DNA of 64,000 bases from an uncultured SAR116 cluster alpha proteobacterium. Lineage in GTDB: Bacteria; Pseudomonadota; Alphaproteobacteria; Puniceispirillales; Marisalimonadaceae. The notes under the pieces were generated by a model. That model was not told the DNA's origin, made no database searches, and saw only the letters and a list, made by a program, of their open reading frames with translations. The DNA is taken from contig CACBXG010000007.1 of assembly GCA_902543145.1 (NCBI GenBank), positions 35,417 to 99,416 of the forward strand, in the 5' to 3' direction. Positions within the stretch are counted from its first letter, which is position 1, and each line of letters opens with the position of its first letter. This document shows positions 20,831 through 33,075 of this stretch, one piece after another. A program made the translations under genes and the position numbers.

Positions 20831-21577
20831 ATGACCAAGTTTATTAAAAGATTAGATAATAACATTATAGCATATAACCAATTAACAGGTAAAAATTTAG
20901 GTATTGTATTCTTAAGTGGTTTTAACTCAGATATGCAAGGTAAAAAAGCATTATATATAGAAAAATGGGCAAAAGAAAATAATCATAGCTTTTTGAGATT
21001 TGATTATTCTGGTCACGGTCAATCGTCAGGAACAATTAACAGTACGTGTTTTTCTGATTGGTATCAGGATGCTGAGTATTTGATAAATAAACTTACTCAA
21101 GACAAACAGATTTTGATTGGATCATCAATGGGCGCATGGATTATGCTGATGTTAGCAAAAAGAATTCCACAAAAAATCTCTGCAATTATAGGTTTAGCTC
21201 CTGCTCCAGATTTTCCTAAACTTTTGATATGGGATAAAATGTCAGGTAGTGAAAAAAGAAAATTAGTAAAAAACAGAAAGACAAGTATAAAATATGAAGA
21301 TGGATCAAAAAATGATTTTTCATACAAATTAATAAAAGATAGTTTCAAAAACCTTACTTTGTCAAAGAGTATAACTTTTAATGGTCCTGTCTACTTATAC
21401 CATGGTATGGCTGATGATGCCGTTCCATATGATTTGAGCATAAAAATAATAAATAATTTTACAGGAACGAAAGACGTTAAATTATTGTTGGAAAAAGATG
21501 CTGGTCATAGACTATCTGACATACACCAACTAAGAACCATTACAAATATTATTGAAGAAATAAAAATTAAAATATAA
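20831..21577 (+). CDS. Alpha/beta hydrolase
   Basis: FDYSGHGQSSG, LIGSSMGAWIMLMLA (nucleophile elbow), C-terminal DAGHRLSD. Confidence 0.88.
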   Translation: MTKFIKRLDNNIIAYNQLTGKNLGIVFLSGFNSDMQGKKALYIEKWAKENNHSFLRFDYSGHGQSSGTINSTCFSDWYQDAEYLINKLTQDKQILIGSSMGAWIMLMLAKRIPQKISAIIGLAPAPDFPKLLIWDKMSGSEKRKLVKNRKTSIKYEDGSKNDFSYKLIKDSFKNLTLSKSITFNGPVYLYHGMADDAVPYDLSIKIINNFTGTKDVKLLLEKDAGHRLSDIHQLRTITNIIEEIKIKI

Positions 21578-22246
21578 TTAAATATCCATATTTTTATAGT
21601 TTTCATGGGGGTTAAGTCCAACTATTTGGTCTTTTAGTAATGTTCTAAATGAAGGCCTTGACTTTAGTTTGAAATACCATTCCTTTATATTATCATGATT
21701 TTTTAAATTTAATAATCCTAGATAGTCCAAAACTGAAAAATTTGCAGCAGCTAGAAAATCTAAATAAGTTAACTCATCTTTGATAAAATAATTTTTGTTA
21801 TTTAGTAAGTAATTAAAATATTGAATATGAAAATCCAAATTTTGAAGAGCTGCTCTTATATTCTCACTATTTGGAGTTATATTTTCTACTATCCTTGAAT
21901 ATACTTTTTCATAAATAATTGGGTCGAAAACTTCTTTTTTAAAAATTACTTCAAACCAATGGACTAATCTATTTATTTCAGCTTTATCTTTATAATTCTC
22001 CACAAAAAATTTAGACCTTAATTCAAGATCTTTAATATACTCTACACAAGCATTTGCTCCAATAACTGGAAAATTTTCTTCATTGACCAGAACCGGTAAA
22101 TGACCAGCTGGATTGAGCTCCAGAAAATCATTTTGTGGTTTCCAATAATTTTCTAGCTGGGTTTGATATGATATTTTATGTTCTTTTAAAATAAGCCTAA
22201 TATACCTTGATGATGAACATAAGTAATAGTGATAAAGAGTAATCAT
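21578..22246 (-). CDS. Glutathione S-transferase family protein
   Basis: Thioredoxin-like N-terminus, NPAGHLPVLVNEENFPVIGANACVEYI; helical C-terminal domain. Confidence 0.85.
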   Translation of the reverse strand: MITLYHYYLCSSSRYIRLILKEHKISYQTQLENYWKPQNDFLELNPAGHLPVLVNEENFPVIGANACVEYIKDLELRSKFFVENYKDKAEINRLVHWFEVIFKKEVFDPIIYEKVYSRIVENITPNSENIRAALQNLDFHIQYFNYLLNNKNYFIKDELTYLDFLAAANFSVLDYLGLLNLKNHDNIKEWYFKLKSRPSFRTLLKDQIVGLNPHENYKNMDI

Positions 22247-22254
22247 AATTTAAA

Positions 22255-22770
22255 TTATTTTTCAGGAAGAAGTTGTGCCTTTAAAGGTAATAAGTTTATA
22301 CAATCTTTTTTTAGCTCTTTAACAAGAAGTTCACCATATGTTAAATCACCTGACGTGTGAATAATCAGATTTTTACTACTTAATTTAAAAAAATCAAATT
22401 CTTTGTAGTAGTCATATTTACCTGAAACAAAACATATAACTTCATTTTTTTGCTTAGCAATTTCTAATCCTTTTCTTACTAGTATTTTACCAAAACCTTT
22501 TCCTTGGAAAAGATCACTAACTGCTAAAGGACCAAGAAGTAGGCAATTAATATTGCTAACTAATATTCTGTAAAAAGTAATGGTACCAATTACGGTATTT
22601 GAATCTTCATTTAAACAAGATACAAGAGACAAACCTTTGATAGGCGGTTTTTTACGATATAAATATACAGTCCTTTGATGTCTGTTTTCACCAAAATTTT
22701 TATTTAAAATATTTTCAATTTGATCATTATCTGTTTCTTTTTTTTTTCTAACAATGATTGTAGGATCCAT
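22255..22770 (-). CDS. GNAT family N-acetyltransferase
   Basis: LLGPLAVSDLFQGKGFGKILVRKGLEIAKQ acetyl-CoA binding motif. Confidence 0.88.
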   Translation of the reverse strand: MDPTIIVRKKKETDNDQIENILNKNFGENRHQRTVYLYRKKPPIKGLSLVSCLNEDSNTVIGTITFYRILVSNINCLLLGPLAVSDLFQGKGFGKILVRKGLEIAKQKNEVICFVSGKYDYYKEFDFFKLSSKNLIIHTSGDLTYGELLVKELKKDCINLLPLKAQLLPEK

Positions 22771-22838
22771 TTAAATTTCACATTTCAATTTAGAATAATG
22801 TAAATAAGGTTTTAATATTTTATTAAGATAAAAATTTG

Positions 22839-24281
22839 CTAATTTGGTAGTTCAGATTTTCCCATTAAAAACGTATCGATAGATCTTGCACATTGTCTGC
22901 CTTCTCTTATTGCCCAAACAACTAATGACTGACCGCGTCTTGAGTCACCAGCTGCAAATAAATTATCAATGGATGTCTTATATTCTGTGTCATTTGCATC
23001 TAAATTACCCGCTGTAGTTAGGTTAACCCCTATACTGTTTATTAAACCTTCATGAATTGGATGCACGAAGCCCATTGCAAGTAACACAAGATCTGCTTCA
23101 AAAGAAAATTCAGTACCTGTAACCTCACTCATTTTCATTCTTCCATTATCATCTTTTGACCATTCAACTTTAACGCAATTTAGTTTGTTAACTTTGCCAT
23201 CAAGACCTTCAAATGATTTTGTTAAAACAGACCAATTTCTATCGCATCCTTCTTGATGAGATGTTGAGGTTCTAAGTTTTAAAGGCCAATCGGGCCAGGT
23301 AAGTGCTTTATTTTCTTTTTCAGGTGGTTGATCTAGTAATTCGAGTTGAGTAACTGACTTAGCACCTTGACGATTAGAAGTGCCAACGCAATCTGATCCA
23401 GTATCTCCACCACCAATTACAAGAACATTCTTGCCTTTTGCTGAGATTTCAACCTTTGGATCTATTTTATTACCTGCAACTCTATCATTTTGTTGAGAGA
23501 GGAACTCCATAGCAAAATAAATACCCTTTAGTTCTCTACCCTTGACTGGTAAATCTCTTGGATTTTCTGATCCTCCACAAAAAGCAATTGCATCAAAATC
23601 ATTATTTAATTCTTCGATTTTAACATTTTTACCAATGTGAGAATTAACTCTGAACTCTACACCTTCAGCCTCCATTTGAAACATTCTTCTATCAATAAGA
23701 TGTTTTTCCATTTTGAAATCAGGTATACCAATTCTAAGAAGACCACCTATTCTAGAATTTTTTTCAAACACGACAACAGAATGACCTGCTCTAGCTAGTT
23801 GTTGAGCACAAGCTAAACCAGAAGGCCCAGAACCAATAACAGCAACTTTCTTACCTGTTTTTTTATTACTAATGATTGGTTTAATCCAACCTTCTTCCCA
23901 CCCTTTATCTACAATGGAACATTCAATTGTTTTAATAGCTACAGGATTATCTGTAATATTCAAAGTACATGATGCTTCACAAGGTGCTGGACAGATTCTA
24001 CCTGTAAATTCTGGAAAATTATTTGTCGATTGGAGTAAATCAAGAGCTTCTTTCCATTTATTATTGTAAATTAAATCATTCCAATCAGGAATTAGATTAT
24101 TAACAGGACAACCTTGATGACAATATGGAATCCCACAATCCATACATCTAGCACCTTGTTCTGAAACTTTTTTTTGGTCTAGAGGAATTAAGAACTCTTT
24201 AAAATGTTTTATTCTGTCCTCTACCGGTTCATAACCTCTTTCAACTCGGTCTAATTCCATAAATCCAGTTACCTTACCCAT
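22839..24281 (-). CDS. gltD: Glutamate synthase (NADPH) small subunit
   Basis: [75 protein letters not shown]. Start placed at the second Met, just after the gltB stop and its GGAG. Confidence 0.97.
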   Translation of the reverse strand: MGKVTGFMELDRVERGYEPVEDRIKHFKEFLIPLDQKKVSEQGARCMDCGIPYCHQGCPVNNLIPDWNDLIYNNKWKEALDLLQSTNNFPEFTGRICPAPCEASCTLNITDNPVAIKTIECSIVDKGWEEGWIKPIISNKKTGKKVAVIGSGPSGLACAQQLARAGHSVVVFEKNSRIGGLLRIGIPDFKMEKHLIDRRMFQMEAEGVEFRVNSHIGKNVKIEELNNDFDAIAFCGGSENPRDLPVKGRELKGIYFAMEFLSQQNDRVAGNKIDPKVEISAKGKNVLVIGGGDTGSDCVGTSNRQGAKSVTQLELLDQPPEKENKALTWPDWPLKLRTSTSHQEGCDRNWSVLTKSFEGLDGKVNKLNCVKVEWSKDDNGRMKMSEVTGTEFSFEADLVLLAMGFVHPIHEGLINSIGVNLTTAGNLDANDTEYKTSIDNLFAAGDSRRGQSLVVWAIREGRQCARSIDTFLMGKSELPN

Positions 24282-24282
24282 A

Positions 24283-27200
24283 TCATTCTCCAGCAATTCT
24301 ATTTGGTACTTTAATTTCTTCTTTAAGTTTTTGTTTTCTTTCGCTTAAAGCTCTCTTAAAATCAAAAGGGGTTATTTTATAAAAAAGATTAAGATATTTA
24401 TTCCAATCATCTAAAATTAATCTGGCTTTTTCACTTTTAGTATATTTTAGATGTCTTTGAATTATTAATTTTAATCGTGCTTCATCAAAATCAAGTAAAT
24501 CATTATCAATATCTTTTGCTGAAGGAGTACCAAAGTTTCTTAAATTTTGTAACTTCTCTAAACCTACCATAGCTTTATTACACTTCGTTTCAAATGTACC
24601 ATCTTCATCTAAAATATAGGCTATTCCACCAGACATTCCTGCCGCAAAATTCCTACCTGTTTTTCCAAGTATAATAACAACACCACCTGTCATATATTCA
24701 CACCCATGATCACCACAACCTTCAACAACAGTTGTAGCACCTGAGTTTCTAACTGCAAAACGTTCTCCTACAACTCCTCTAAGATAACATTCTCCAGAGA
24801 TTGCACCGTACAAGAGCGTGTTTCCAGCAATAATATTATTTTCAGGAATAATTTCACTTGTTTCATGAGGACTCACGGATATTCTACCACCAGATAGGCC
24901 CTTACCTACATAATCGTTAGCATCACCTTTTAAGTTAAAATTAATACCTTTTGATAACCAAGCTCCAAAACTTTGGCCAGCGTTACCTGTAAAATCAACA
25001 TTTATTGTATCCTTGGGCAATCCTTTATGACCGTACTTTTTTGCTATAACCCCTGATAACATTCCGCCAACAGTTCTATTAGTATTTACAATTTTTGATG
25101 AAATATTTACTTTTATTTTGTCTGAGATAGCTTTTTTTGATTTTGAAATTAATTCATTATCAAGAGCAAGTTCTAACCTATGATTTTGTTCTTTTGAATT
25201 ATAAAAAGTCTCATCTTTTTCTTTTTCCAAACTTACAATAAGTTTTCTTAAATCCAATCCGTGAGCTTTCCAATGTTCTTCTGCTCCATTAAAATCAATA
25301 AGATCTCTTCTTCCAATTAAATCGTTAAACTTTCTAATACCAAGCTTTGCCATTATCTCTCTTACTTCATTAGCAATGAAAACAAAAAAGTTTACGACAT
25401 GGTCTGGTGTTCCAGTAAAATTTTTTCTAAGTTCTGGGTCTTGTGTAGCAACCCCTACAGGACAAGTATTTAAATGACACTTTCTCATCATTATGCATCC
25501 TTCAGAAATAAGGGCAGCAGTTGCAAATCCAAACTCATCAGCACCCAAAATTGCTCCAATTACAACATCTCTTCCAGTTCTTAATCCTCCGTCAACTTGG
25601 ACAGCTATTCTTTCTCTTAATCCGTTCATGACAAGTGTTTGATGGGTTTCAGCTAAACCAGTTTCCCAAGGACCACCAGCATTTAACAAAGATGTAATTG
25701 GACTTGCACCAGTACCACCATCATTTCCTGAAATAGTTACGTGATCAGCATAAGCCTTACTAACTCCAGCAGCGACGGTTCCAACACCAATCTCAGATAC
25801 AAGTTTTACAGAAACTCTAGCTTTTGGATTAACATTTTTTAGATCATGTATAAGTTGTGCTAAATCTTCAATTGAATAAATATCGTGATGAGGTGGTGGT
25901 GATATTAAACCAACACCTGGTGTTGAATGTCTAATTTTAGCAATAAATTCATCAACTTTTCCACCTGGGAGCTGTCCACCCTCACCTGGCTTAGCACCTT
26001 GTGCCATTTTGATCTGAATATCTGTCGCGTTTGATAAATATTCAGTTGTAACCCCAAATCTGCCGGATGCAACTTGTTTTATTCTGGAGTTCATAGAATC
26101 ACCATTAGAAAGAGGAACAAATCTTGATGTCTCTTCTCCACCTTCTCCTGTGTTAGATCTTCCTCCAAGACGGTTCATTGCAATTGCTAAGGTTGTATGA
26201 GCTTCTGTGGATATTGATCCAAGTGACATAGCACCTGTAGCAAATCTTTTAACTATTTCAGATGTAGGTTCTACCTTATCTATATTTATAGCTTTTTCTT
26301 TATTTGTGAACTTAAATAAACCTCTCAAATTTTTTAATTTTATAGAGTGATCATTAATTTTCTTAGTGTATTTTTTGAAAGTATCATAATTAGCACTTCT
26401 AACTGAATGTTGAAGCATTCCAATAGTTTCAGGGGTCCAAACATGTTCTTCACCTCGAATTCGAAAGCTTAAATCACCACCAACATCAAGATCATTAGAT
26501 AATATTGGAGAATCACCAAAAGCTAATTCATGTCTATTCTCTGTTTCTATTTGAATTTCTTCTAAGTCAATACCTTCAACTTTTGACGATGTGCCGCAAA
26601 AGTATCTATCAACAAGATTAGAAGAAAGACCTACTGCATCAAAAATTTGAGCACCAGAATAAGATTGATATGTAGAAATACCCATTTTAGACATTACTTT
26701 AAGCATGCCTTTTGTTACAGCTTTGATATATTTTGTGTAAGCTTCTTTTTCTTCAATTTCCTGATTATGATTTTTAATTATGTTTGATAAGGTATAGAAA
26801 GCTAAGTATGGGTTTATAGCTTCTGCTCCATAACCTGCAAGAAGACATAGATCATGGACCCTTCTTGCTTCTCCAGTTTCTATTATTAATCCTACTTTTG
26901 TTCTTAAACCTTTTTTTATTAAATGATGATGTACTGAGCTCGTAGCAAGCAATGCAGGAATTGCAATGTTATTTTGATCAACTTCTCTATCTGATAAGAT
27001 AATTATATTACAAGCATTGCTATTTATAACTCTTTCAGCTTCAATACAAATTCTTTGTAAAAATTTTTCAATTTCTAAATTAGGATTTTCTTTTTTATTA
27101 TAACAAATACTTAAAGTAACGGACCTTAACTTATTAGAAGTGAATTTATCTATATTTCTAATCTTTTCTATATCTAAATTATCTAATATTGGATGGTCAA

Positions 27201-28920
27201 CTTCAATTAACTTTTGATTTTTACCTGATTTAGGATCAAGCAAATTTGGCCTTGGTCCTATGAAATTCATCAAAGACATTACCAACTCTTCTCGAATTGG
27301 GTCTATAGGAGGGTTTGTTACCTGAGCAAAATTTTGAAAAAAATAGTCATATAAAAGCCTGTTTTTATCTGATAACGTAGCTAAGGGTATGTCTCTTCCC
27401 ATTGATCCAATTGGATCTTGCCCCTCTAAAATCATTGGCTCAAGAAAAAATTTGAGATCTTCTTTGTTATATCCAAATGCTTGCTGTAAGTCTAATAAAA
27501 CACTATTCTCTGGCAATGTTTTATTTGTATTAAATTCAATTGATTTAATATTAACTTTCGAATTTTTTACCCACTCGTCATAAGGATACAAATTAACTAA
27601 ATTATCCTTAAGCTCTTCATCTGAAATTATTCTTTTTTCATCCAAATCAACCAGAAGCATTTTTCCTGGTTGTAACCGCCATTTTTGAATAATCTTATGT
27701 TCTGGAATATCTCTAAGAACACCTACTTCTGATGACATTATAACCAAGTCATCATCTGTTACGACATATCTAGCTGGTCTTAAACCATTGCGATCTAAAG
27801 TAGCAGCAACTTGAACACCATCTGTAAAAGCCATTGCAGCTGGACCATCCCATGGCTCCATTAATGCAGAGTAATATTCATAAAATGAATATCTTTTTGG
27901 ATCCATTAATGAGTTATCTTTCCAAGCTTCAGGTATCATTAGCATCATTGCATGAGGTAGTGAATAACCACCCATTACAAGAAGTTCTAGAGCATTATCA
28001 AATGTTGCTGAGTCTGATGGTGATTTCTCAATAACTGGCCATAGTTTCTTTAGATCATCTCCTAAAAGTTCAGAATACATACTATATCGTCTAGAGTTCA
28101 TCCAATTTGTATTCCCTTTTACAGTATTAATCTCACCATTGTGACATAAATATCTAAAAGGTTGGGCTAGACGCCATGATGGAAATGTGTTTGTTGAAAA
28201 CCTTTGATGGAAAAGAGCTATAGCAGTTTTAAAATTCTTATTTTGAAAATCAATATAAAATTTTGATAGGTTTGGTGCTAATACCATTCCTTTAAATATT
28301 ATCGTTCTCGTTGAGAGTGATACAATATAAAAATCATGGCAATCATCTTGTAATTTTTGTTGAAGTAAGAAAAGACTTTGTTTTCTTATAACATATAATT
28401 TTCTTTGAAATTCTTTTTCAGTTTTTGTGTTTTTTCCTTTTTGAATAAAAAATTGCCTAATAATCGGCGCATTATTTTTTACAGTTTCTCCTAAAACAGA
28501 ATCATCAACTGGAACATCTCTCCATCCAATTAGAGATTGACCTTCTTTATTGATTGCTTCTTCAACTGATTTGATTGCAGAACTAGCTCTATTTTTTTCT
28601 GGAGGCAGGAAAATCATGCCGACCCCATAATTACCAATTTCTGGAAGTTTTATATCAGTCTTTAAAAATTCTTCTTTAAAAAAATCATGTGGTATTTGAA
28701 TTAAAATACCAGCACCATCACCCGCTAAAGGGTCAGCCCCAATAGCACCTCTATGGTCAAGGTTATGAACAATCTCCAGGGCTTGATGAACTATCTCATG
28801 TTTGGGTTCATTTTTAATATTTGCAATAAAACCAAAACCACAATTCTCATGTTCGTTATCTGAGTCATATAAACCATATTTTTCAGGAAAACCCATTTTG
28901 TTCAATTTTTTAATACTCAT
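24283..28920 (-). CDS. gltB: Glutamate synthase (NADPH) large subunit
   Basis: 1545 aa; [18 protein letters not shown] amidotransferase start, FMN/Fe-S region [26 protein letters not shown] domain. Confidence 0.98.
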   Translation of the reverse strand: MSIKKLNKMGFPEKYGLYDSDNEHENCGFGFIANIKNEPKHEIVHQALEIVHNLDHRGAIGADPLAGDGAGILIQIPHDFFKEEFLKTDIKLPEIGNYGVGMIFLPPEKNRASSAIKSVEEAINKEGQSLIGWRDVPVDDSVLGETVKNNAPIIRQFFIQKGKNTKTEKEFQRKLYVIRKQSLFLLQQKLQDDCHDFYIVSLSTRTIIFKGMVLAPNLSKFYIDFQNKNFKTAIALFHQRFSTNTFPSWRLAQPFRYLCHNGEINTVKGNTNWMNSRRYSMYSELLGDDLKKLWPVIEKSPSDSATFDNALELLVMGGYSLPHAMMLMIPEAWKDNSLMDPKRYSFYEYYSALMEPWDGPAAMAFTDGVQVAATLDRNGLRPARYVVTDDDLVIMSSEVGVLRDIPEHKIIQKWRLQPGKMLLVDLDEKRIISDEELKDNLVNLYPYDEWVKNSKVNIKSIEFNTNKTLPENSVLLDLQQAFGYNKEDLKFFLEPMILEGQDPIGSMGRDIPLATLSDKNRLLYDYFFQNFAQVTNPPIDPIREELVMSLMNFIGPRPNLLDPKSGKNQKLIEVDHPILDNLDIEKIRNIDKFTSNKLRSVTLSICYNKKENPNLEIEKFLQRICIEAERVINSNACNIIILSDREVDQNNIAIPALLATSSVHHHLIKKGLRTKVGLIIETGEARRVHDLCLLAGYGAEAINPYLAFYTLSNIIKNHNQEIEEKEAYTKYIKAVTKGMLKVMSKMGISTYQSYSGAQIFDAVGLSSNLVDRYFCGTSSKVEGIDLEEIQIETENRHELAFGDSPILSNDLDVGGDLSFRIRGEEHVWTPETIGMLQHSVRSANYDTFKKYTKKINDHSIKLKNLRGLFKFTNKEKAINIDKVEPTSEIVKRFATGAMSLGSISTEAHTTLAIAMNRLGGRSNTGEGGEETSRFVPLSNGDSMNSRIKQVASGRFGVTTEYLSNATDIQIKMAQGAKPGEGGQLPGGKVDEFIAKIRHSTPGVGLISPPPHHDIYSIEDLAQLIHDLKNVNPKARVSVKLVSEIGVGTVAAGVSKAYADHVTISGNDGGTGASPITSLLNAGGPWETGLAETHQTLVMNGLRERIAVQVDGGLRTGRDVVIGAILGADEFGFATAALISEGCIMMRKCHLNTCPVGVATQDPELRKNFTGTPDHVVNFFVFIANEVREIMAKLGIRKFNDLIGRRDLIDFNGAEEHWKAHGLDLRKLIVSLEKEKDETFYNSKEQNHRLELALDNELISKSKKAISDKIKVNISSKIVNTNRTVGGMLSGVIAKKYGHKGLPKDTINVDFTGNAGQSFGAWLSKGINFNLKGDANDYVGKGLSGGRISVSPHETSEIIPENNIIAGNTLLYGAISGECYLRGVVGERFAVRNSGATTVVEGCGDHGCEYMTGGVVIILGKTGRNFAAGMSGGIAYILDEDGTFETKCNKAMVGLEKLQNLRNFGTPSAKDIDNDLLDFDEARLKLIIQRHLKYTKSEKARLILDDWNKYLNLFYKITPFDFKRALSERKQKLKEEIKVPNRIAGE

Positions 28921-29084
28921 TTAATTCCTGTAAATCTATAAAATCAATTAACTATAATTAATGCTTAATATACTTATTCCCTAATGAAGAACGTGGAACA
29001 TAGAGAATTTACATTTATTTGTAAAATTATTCATTATATGTCAGATATGCATCAATTGCATTACAAAATTGATTAACGAATTAA

Positions 29085-29978
29085 TTAATTAATTATCTCT
29101 GCTTCTTTAATCATAAAATCCTTAAATGCCTTAATTCTAGAATCATTTCTCAACTCATAATTAAAACATAAAGAAATTGACATTTTAGGTCCTTCTAGTT
29201 GTGATAAAATTTCTATTAATTCTATCATTTCAAATTCCATCCAATCTGGTAATGAGGCTATTCCCATACCAACCTCAGTTGCCTTTGCTATTCCATATAT
29301 ACTAGAAACCTCTAAAATTGGCTTTCTTGGTCTTTTATTTTCTTTTCCAATTGTTAATAGCCAATTCAATCGATGCCTATCAAGAGGGGGTTGTGCATCT
29401 TCTCCATAAGATATTATTTTATGATTATCCAAATCAGTACTAGTTTTTGGATATCCATTTTTAGAAATATATTCATTTGATGCAAATATCTTATATCTAC
29501 AGTCAGCTAATTTAATTTGAATATCGTCTTGGGAAACACTGGGTGTCATTCTAACCTCAATGTCAGAGTTAAAATTGGTAACTCGAGGTTCAGAATCTCT
29601 TAGGCTAAGCGCAACATTTATTTCTGGAAATAAATTTTTGAATTTTGACATTCTAGGAGCAACCCATAAAGCCCCAAACGCATTTGTAGCACTAACATTC
29701 AATCTACCCGATGGAACGTCCATATCCTCAAGAAGTTGGTTGTGAGTCTTGCTTATATCAGAGGCTAAAATTTGAACAGAAGAAGATAATCTCATACCGG
29801 CTTTAGTTAGAGAAATACCATCTGAGTTTCTTAAAAAAAGCCTAACACCCAATTCATTTTCCAGCGCCTTCATTTGTCTGCTCAATGCAGACTGACTCAT
29901 TTGCAAGATATAAGAAGCTTCGGTAATATTTCGAGTTTGGGCAACGATATTAAATAATCTTAATCTATCCCACTTCAT
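29085..29978 (-). CDS. LysR family transcriptional regulator
   Basis: N-terminal HTH LFNIVAQTRNITEASYILQMSQSALSRQMKALENELGVRLFLR. Confidence 0.95.
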   Translation of the reverse strand: MKWDRLRLFNIVAQTRNITEASYILQMSQSALSRQMKALENELGVRLFLRNSDGISLTKAGMRLSSSVQILASDISKTHNQLLEDMDVPSGRLNVSATNAFGALWVAPRMSKFKNLFPEINVALSLRDSEPRVTNFNSDIEVRMTPSVSQDDIQIKLADCRYKIFASNEYISKNGYPKTSTDLDNHKIISYGEDAQPPLDRHRLNWLLTIGKENKRPRKPILEVSSIYGIAKATEVGMGIASLPDWMEFEMIELIEILSQLEGPKMSISLCFNYELRNDSRIKAFKDFMIKEAEIIN

Positions 29979-30018
29979 AAATAACCTCTATACTCTTTTA
30001 AATTTTATAATAATCTTT

Positions 30019-31137
30019 TTAATACACATCTAATAAATATCTTTTTTCTTTTTTTAACATTTTTAAATATTCCAAAGCTTTTTTGTCGTCACATTTAAGC
30101 TCTTTTGCAATTATATTTATAATTGTGACTTCAACATCTTTAGCCATTTTTTGAGCATCTCCACATACGTAAATTATTGCATCATTTTCTAACCATTGGA
30201 AAAATTCATAACTTCTTTCATAAATTTTATCCTGTACATAAATTTTTTTATCTTGATCTCTTGAAAAAGCAGTATCTAAATTATTCAAAATTTTTTCTTC
30301 TACAAAATTTAAAATTTGATCACCATATATAAAATCATTTTTCCTAGTCTGAGCACCAAAGAACAACCAATTTTTCCCATTACTCTTTAGATATTTTCTT
30401 TCTTGTATAAAAGATAAAAAGGGCGCCACACCTGTACCAGGACCAATCATAATTATTGGCTTATTTTGGTTATCAGGCAATTTGAACAATTTATTTGGAA
30501 TTAAGAAGACCTTTATTTTATCACCTAATTCACAACTATCAGATAAAAAAGTCGAACAAACACCATCATAATCTCTTTTTTTTCTTTGCCATCGTTGAGT
30601 TGAAACAGTTAGATGCACTGAGTTTTTAAAAATTAAGTTACTTGATGCAATAGAATATGATCTATGCTGTAGTGGTTTTAAAAGAGTTAAAAAATGCAAT
30701 ATATCAAATTTAAGACTTTCATCTAAATTCATGAAATCTAAAACATCTTTTCCATATTTAAAATCCATCAATATATTAATGTTTTTAGTATCTAAAGCAT
30801 AATTTAATTCTTTATGATTAATATTATCGTTAACAAATTTTATTAATCTGTTCGTTGGCGTAAGAATCTCAAATTTTTTTTCAAGTAACTCATAAATGTT
30901 AAGATCATACCCTTCTGGTATGTATGTGGGATTTATTTGTAATCTATTTATAATAGCTCTTACTAAAGTATCATTATTTACTGGGAAAATTCCTAAGCTA
31001 TCTCCAGGTTGATAAATAATACCACTATCACCCAGAGAAATTTCATAATGAAAAACTTCTTTGTTTGACTGTTTGCCAGATAAAAGTTTTTTTGAAGTGA
31101 TTTTAGCTAAATATGGGTTATGTCTATTCCAATTCAT
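30019..31137 (-). CDS. CysJ-like FAD/NAD(P)-binding reductase without flavodoxin domain
   Basis: YQPGDSLGIFP, RSYSIASS, VCSTFLSD, MIGPGTGVAPFLSFIQER, YVCGDAQKMAKDVE typical of sulfite reductase/P450 reductase C-terminal domains. Confidence 0.88.
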   Translation of the reverse strand: MNWNRHNPYLAKITSKKLLSGKQSNKEVFHYEISLGDSGIIYQPGDSLGIFPVNNDTLVRAIINRLQINPTYIPEGYDLNIYELLEKKFEILTPTNRLIKFVNDNINHKELNYALDTKNINILMDFKYGKDVLDFMNLDESLKFDILHFLTLLKPLQHRSYSIASSNLIFKNSVHLTVSTQRWQRKKRDYDGVCSTFLSDSCELGDKIKVFLIPNKLFKLPDNQNKPIIMIGPGTGVAPFLSFIQERKYLKSNGKNWLFFGAQTRKNDFIYGDQILNFVEEKILNNLDTAFSRDQDKKIYVQDKIYERSYEFFQWLENDAIIYVCGDAQKMAKDVEVTIINIIAKELKCDDKKALEYLKMLKKEKRYLLDVY

Positions 31138-31252
31138 ACAATTACAGCTTAAAAAATTTTAAAAGAAATTAAAATAATAATTAATCCTATTTTTAATTAG
31201 ATATTATCAATATATAAGATAAATAAAGTTTATGTAAAAGATAGAGTTTTAA

Positions 31253-32044
31253 ATGGCTTTAGAAATAATAATTATTTTATCATTAATTCAAGGAATTACA
31301 GAATTTTTACCTATTTCATCTAGTGCCCATCTAATCATAATACCTGAATTTTTTTTTAATGTAGATTCCAGCAGAGGATTTGACGTCTCTCTTCACTTTG
31401 GGTCTTTATTAGCTGTAATATATTATTTAAAGAAGGATTTAATGAAAATAATTTCAGATACAATATATTTTAAAATAGATAACGAAGGCTTTATTATTTT
31501 AAAAAATCTAATAATAAGCACTATACCAGTTATTATTGTAGGATTTTTGGTTCATATAAATAATTTTGATATAATTAGAAGCTTAGAAGTCATTGGATGG
31601 ACCACCTTAATATTTGGAATATTATTAGGTATTACAGACAGAAATCTTAAAGTTATAAAATATTTTAAAAATTTGAATTTAAAGGACGCACTTGTAATTG
31701 GCATTGCTCAGACACTAGCAATTATTCCTGGAACTAGTAGATCAGGCATTGTTATAACTGCTGGATTATATATGGGTTTCAGCCGTTTTGATGCGTCTAA
31801 ATATTCTCTTTTATTATCAATCCCAGTTATAATAGCCGCAACTACTTTGGAAAGCATAAACTTGTTCATCGAAAAAGGTTTCTTTTTTAATAATGAAATG
31901 ATTATGGGTATCATTTTAAGTTTTTGCGTCGCTTTAATTACGATTAGGTTATTTATGAACTGGATTAATAAAGCTTCACTTAAAATTTTCGTTGCATATA
32001 GAATTATGCTTGGGATTCTGATCTTAATATATGCTTACATTTAA
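31253..32044 (+). CDS. uppP: Undecaprenyl-diphosphatase
   Basis: LIQGITEFLPISSSAHLI and PGTSRSGIVITAGLYMGFSR. Confidence 0.97.
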   Translation: MALEIIIILSLIQGITEFLPISSSAHLIIIPEFFFNVDSSRGFDVSLHFGSLLAVIYYLKKDLMKIISDTIYFKIDNEGFIILKNLIISTIPVIIVGFLVHINNFDIIRSLEVIGWTTLIFGILLGITDRNLKVIKYFKNLNLKDALVIGIAQTLAIIPGTSRSGIVITAGLYMGFSRFDASKYSLLLSIPVIIAATTLESINLFIEKGFFFNNEMIMGIILSFCVALITIRLFMNWINKASLKIFVAYRIMLGILILIYAYI

Positions 32045-32054
32045 CTTAGTTTTA

Positions 32055-32966
32055 TTAATATATCTTAAGAAGCTCAGTTTTCATGTCAGATGTTTTAATA
32101 CCTAAATCTTTTAACCCAGGTAAACCATTCTTTAATATATTATCTGTTTTAAGAAGTATCATTTGATCTACTGTAAAAGGAGGTTTAGGTAAATTTTGTA
32201 AAAAAAAAGCAGGAATCATCATGAGTTTTGGATTTAGCGGAATAAGAAATCTTTTAATATTTTTAATTTCTAATAAGATTTTTAACAGTTCTTCAAAAGA
32301 GAAGATTGTATCACCTGCTAATTCATAAATATTATTTTTATTTTTTCTATCTTTTATTAATTTTATTATTGCTTTTGCAACATCTTCAACAAAAACTGGT
32401 TGGAATTTTGTTGATCTAGATATTAATGGCAAAAAGGGAGAAATCTTAGTCATGTCAGAAAACTGTCCAAAAAAATTATCGCCCTTACCATAGAGTAATG
32501 AAGGTCTTAAAATTTTTCCATTAGGAAAATGTTTTAGCAATTGGTATTCTCCCTCTGCTTTACTTCTAGAATATTTACTTTCAGAATTCGTAGATACACC
32601 AAGTGCAGAAACATGAATTAAAGTATTTATTTTATGTTTTGAAGAAATCTTTCCTAAAAAAGCAGGAATATCTGTATGTACTCTAAAAAAATCACCACTT
32701 TTATTTTCAAAAAGAATACCACATAAATTAATTATAGAATCTACATTTTTAATATTTTCTTCAATGATATTTAAATTGTTAATATTCCACTGAATACATT
32801 TAATATTATTGTCAGGAAAAATTTTGTTTAAATTTTTTTGATAATTATTTTTTCGTGTAAATAAAATTATTTCAGCATTTACATTTAAAAGTAATTTCAA
32901 CAATAATTTTCCTAAAAACCCACTACCCCCAATAACTGCAATTTTTTTATTTATATTTGTTCCCAT
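32055..32966 (-). CDS. Complex I NDUFA9 subunit family / NAD(P)H-binding SDR protein
   Basis: IAVIGGSGFLGKLLLKLL, LIHVSALGVSTNSESKYSRSKAEGE, ILRPSLLYGKGDNFFGQF. Confidence 0.88.
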   Translation of the reverse strand: MGTNINKKIAVIGGSGFLGKLLLKLLLNVNAEIILFTRKNNYQKNLNKIFPDNNIKCIQWNINNLNIIEENIKNVDSIINLCGILFENKSGDFFRVHTDIPAFLGKISSKHKINTLIHVSALGVSTNSESKYSRSKAEGEYQLLKHFPNGKILRPSLLYGKGDNFFGQFSDMTKISPFLPLISRSTKFQPVFVEDVAKAIIKLIKDRKNKNNIYELAGDTIFSFEELLKILLEIKNIKRFLIPLNPKLMMIPAFFLQNLPKPPFTVDQMILLKTDNILKNGLPGLKDLGIKTSDMKTELLKIY

Positions 32967-33075
32967 TGGATTTACCTTTTATGCTATATTGAAATATGAT
33001 TTTGTTTATAGATTTATTTAACTACTTATTATATTTAGTCATGACACATATTTTTTAAAGTTTTATGGATAATAA

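Noticed and set aside
29070-29095. AATTAATTAATTAATTA short tandem repeat downstream of the LysR gene
   Set aside because: Simple low-complexity sequence expected in a very AT-rich genome; partly covers the stop codon region.
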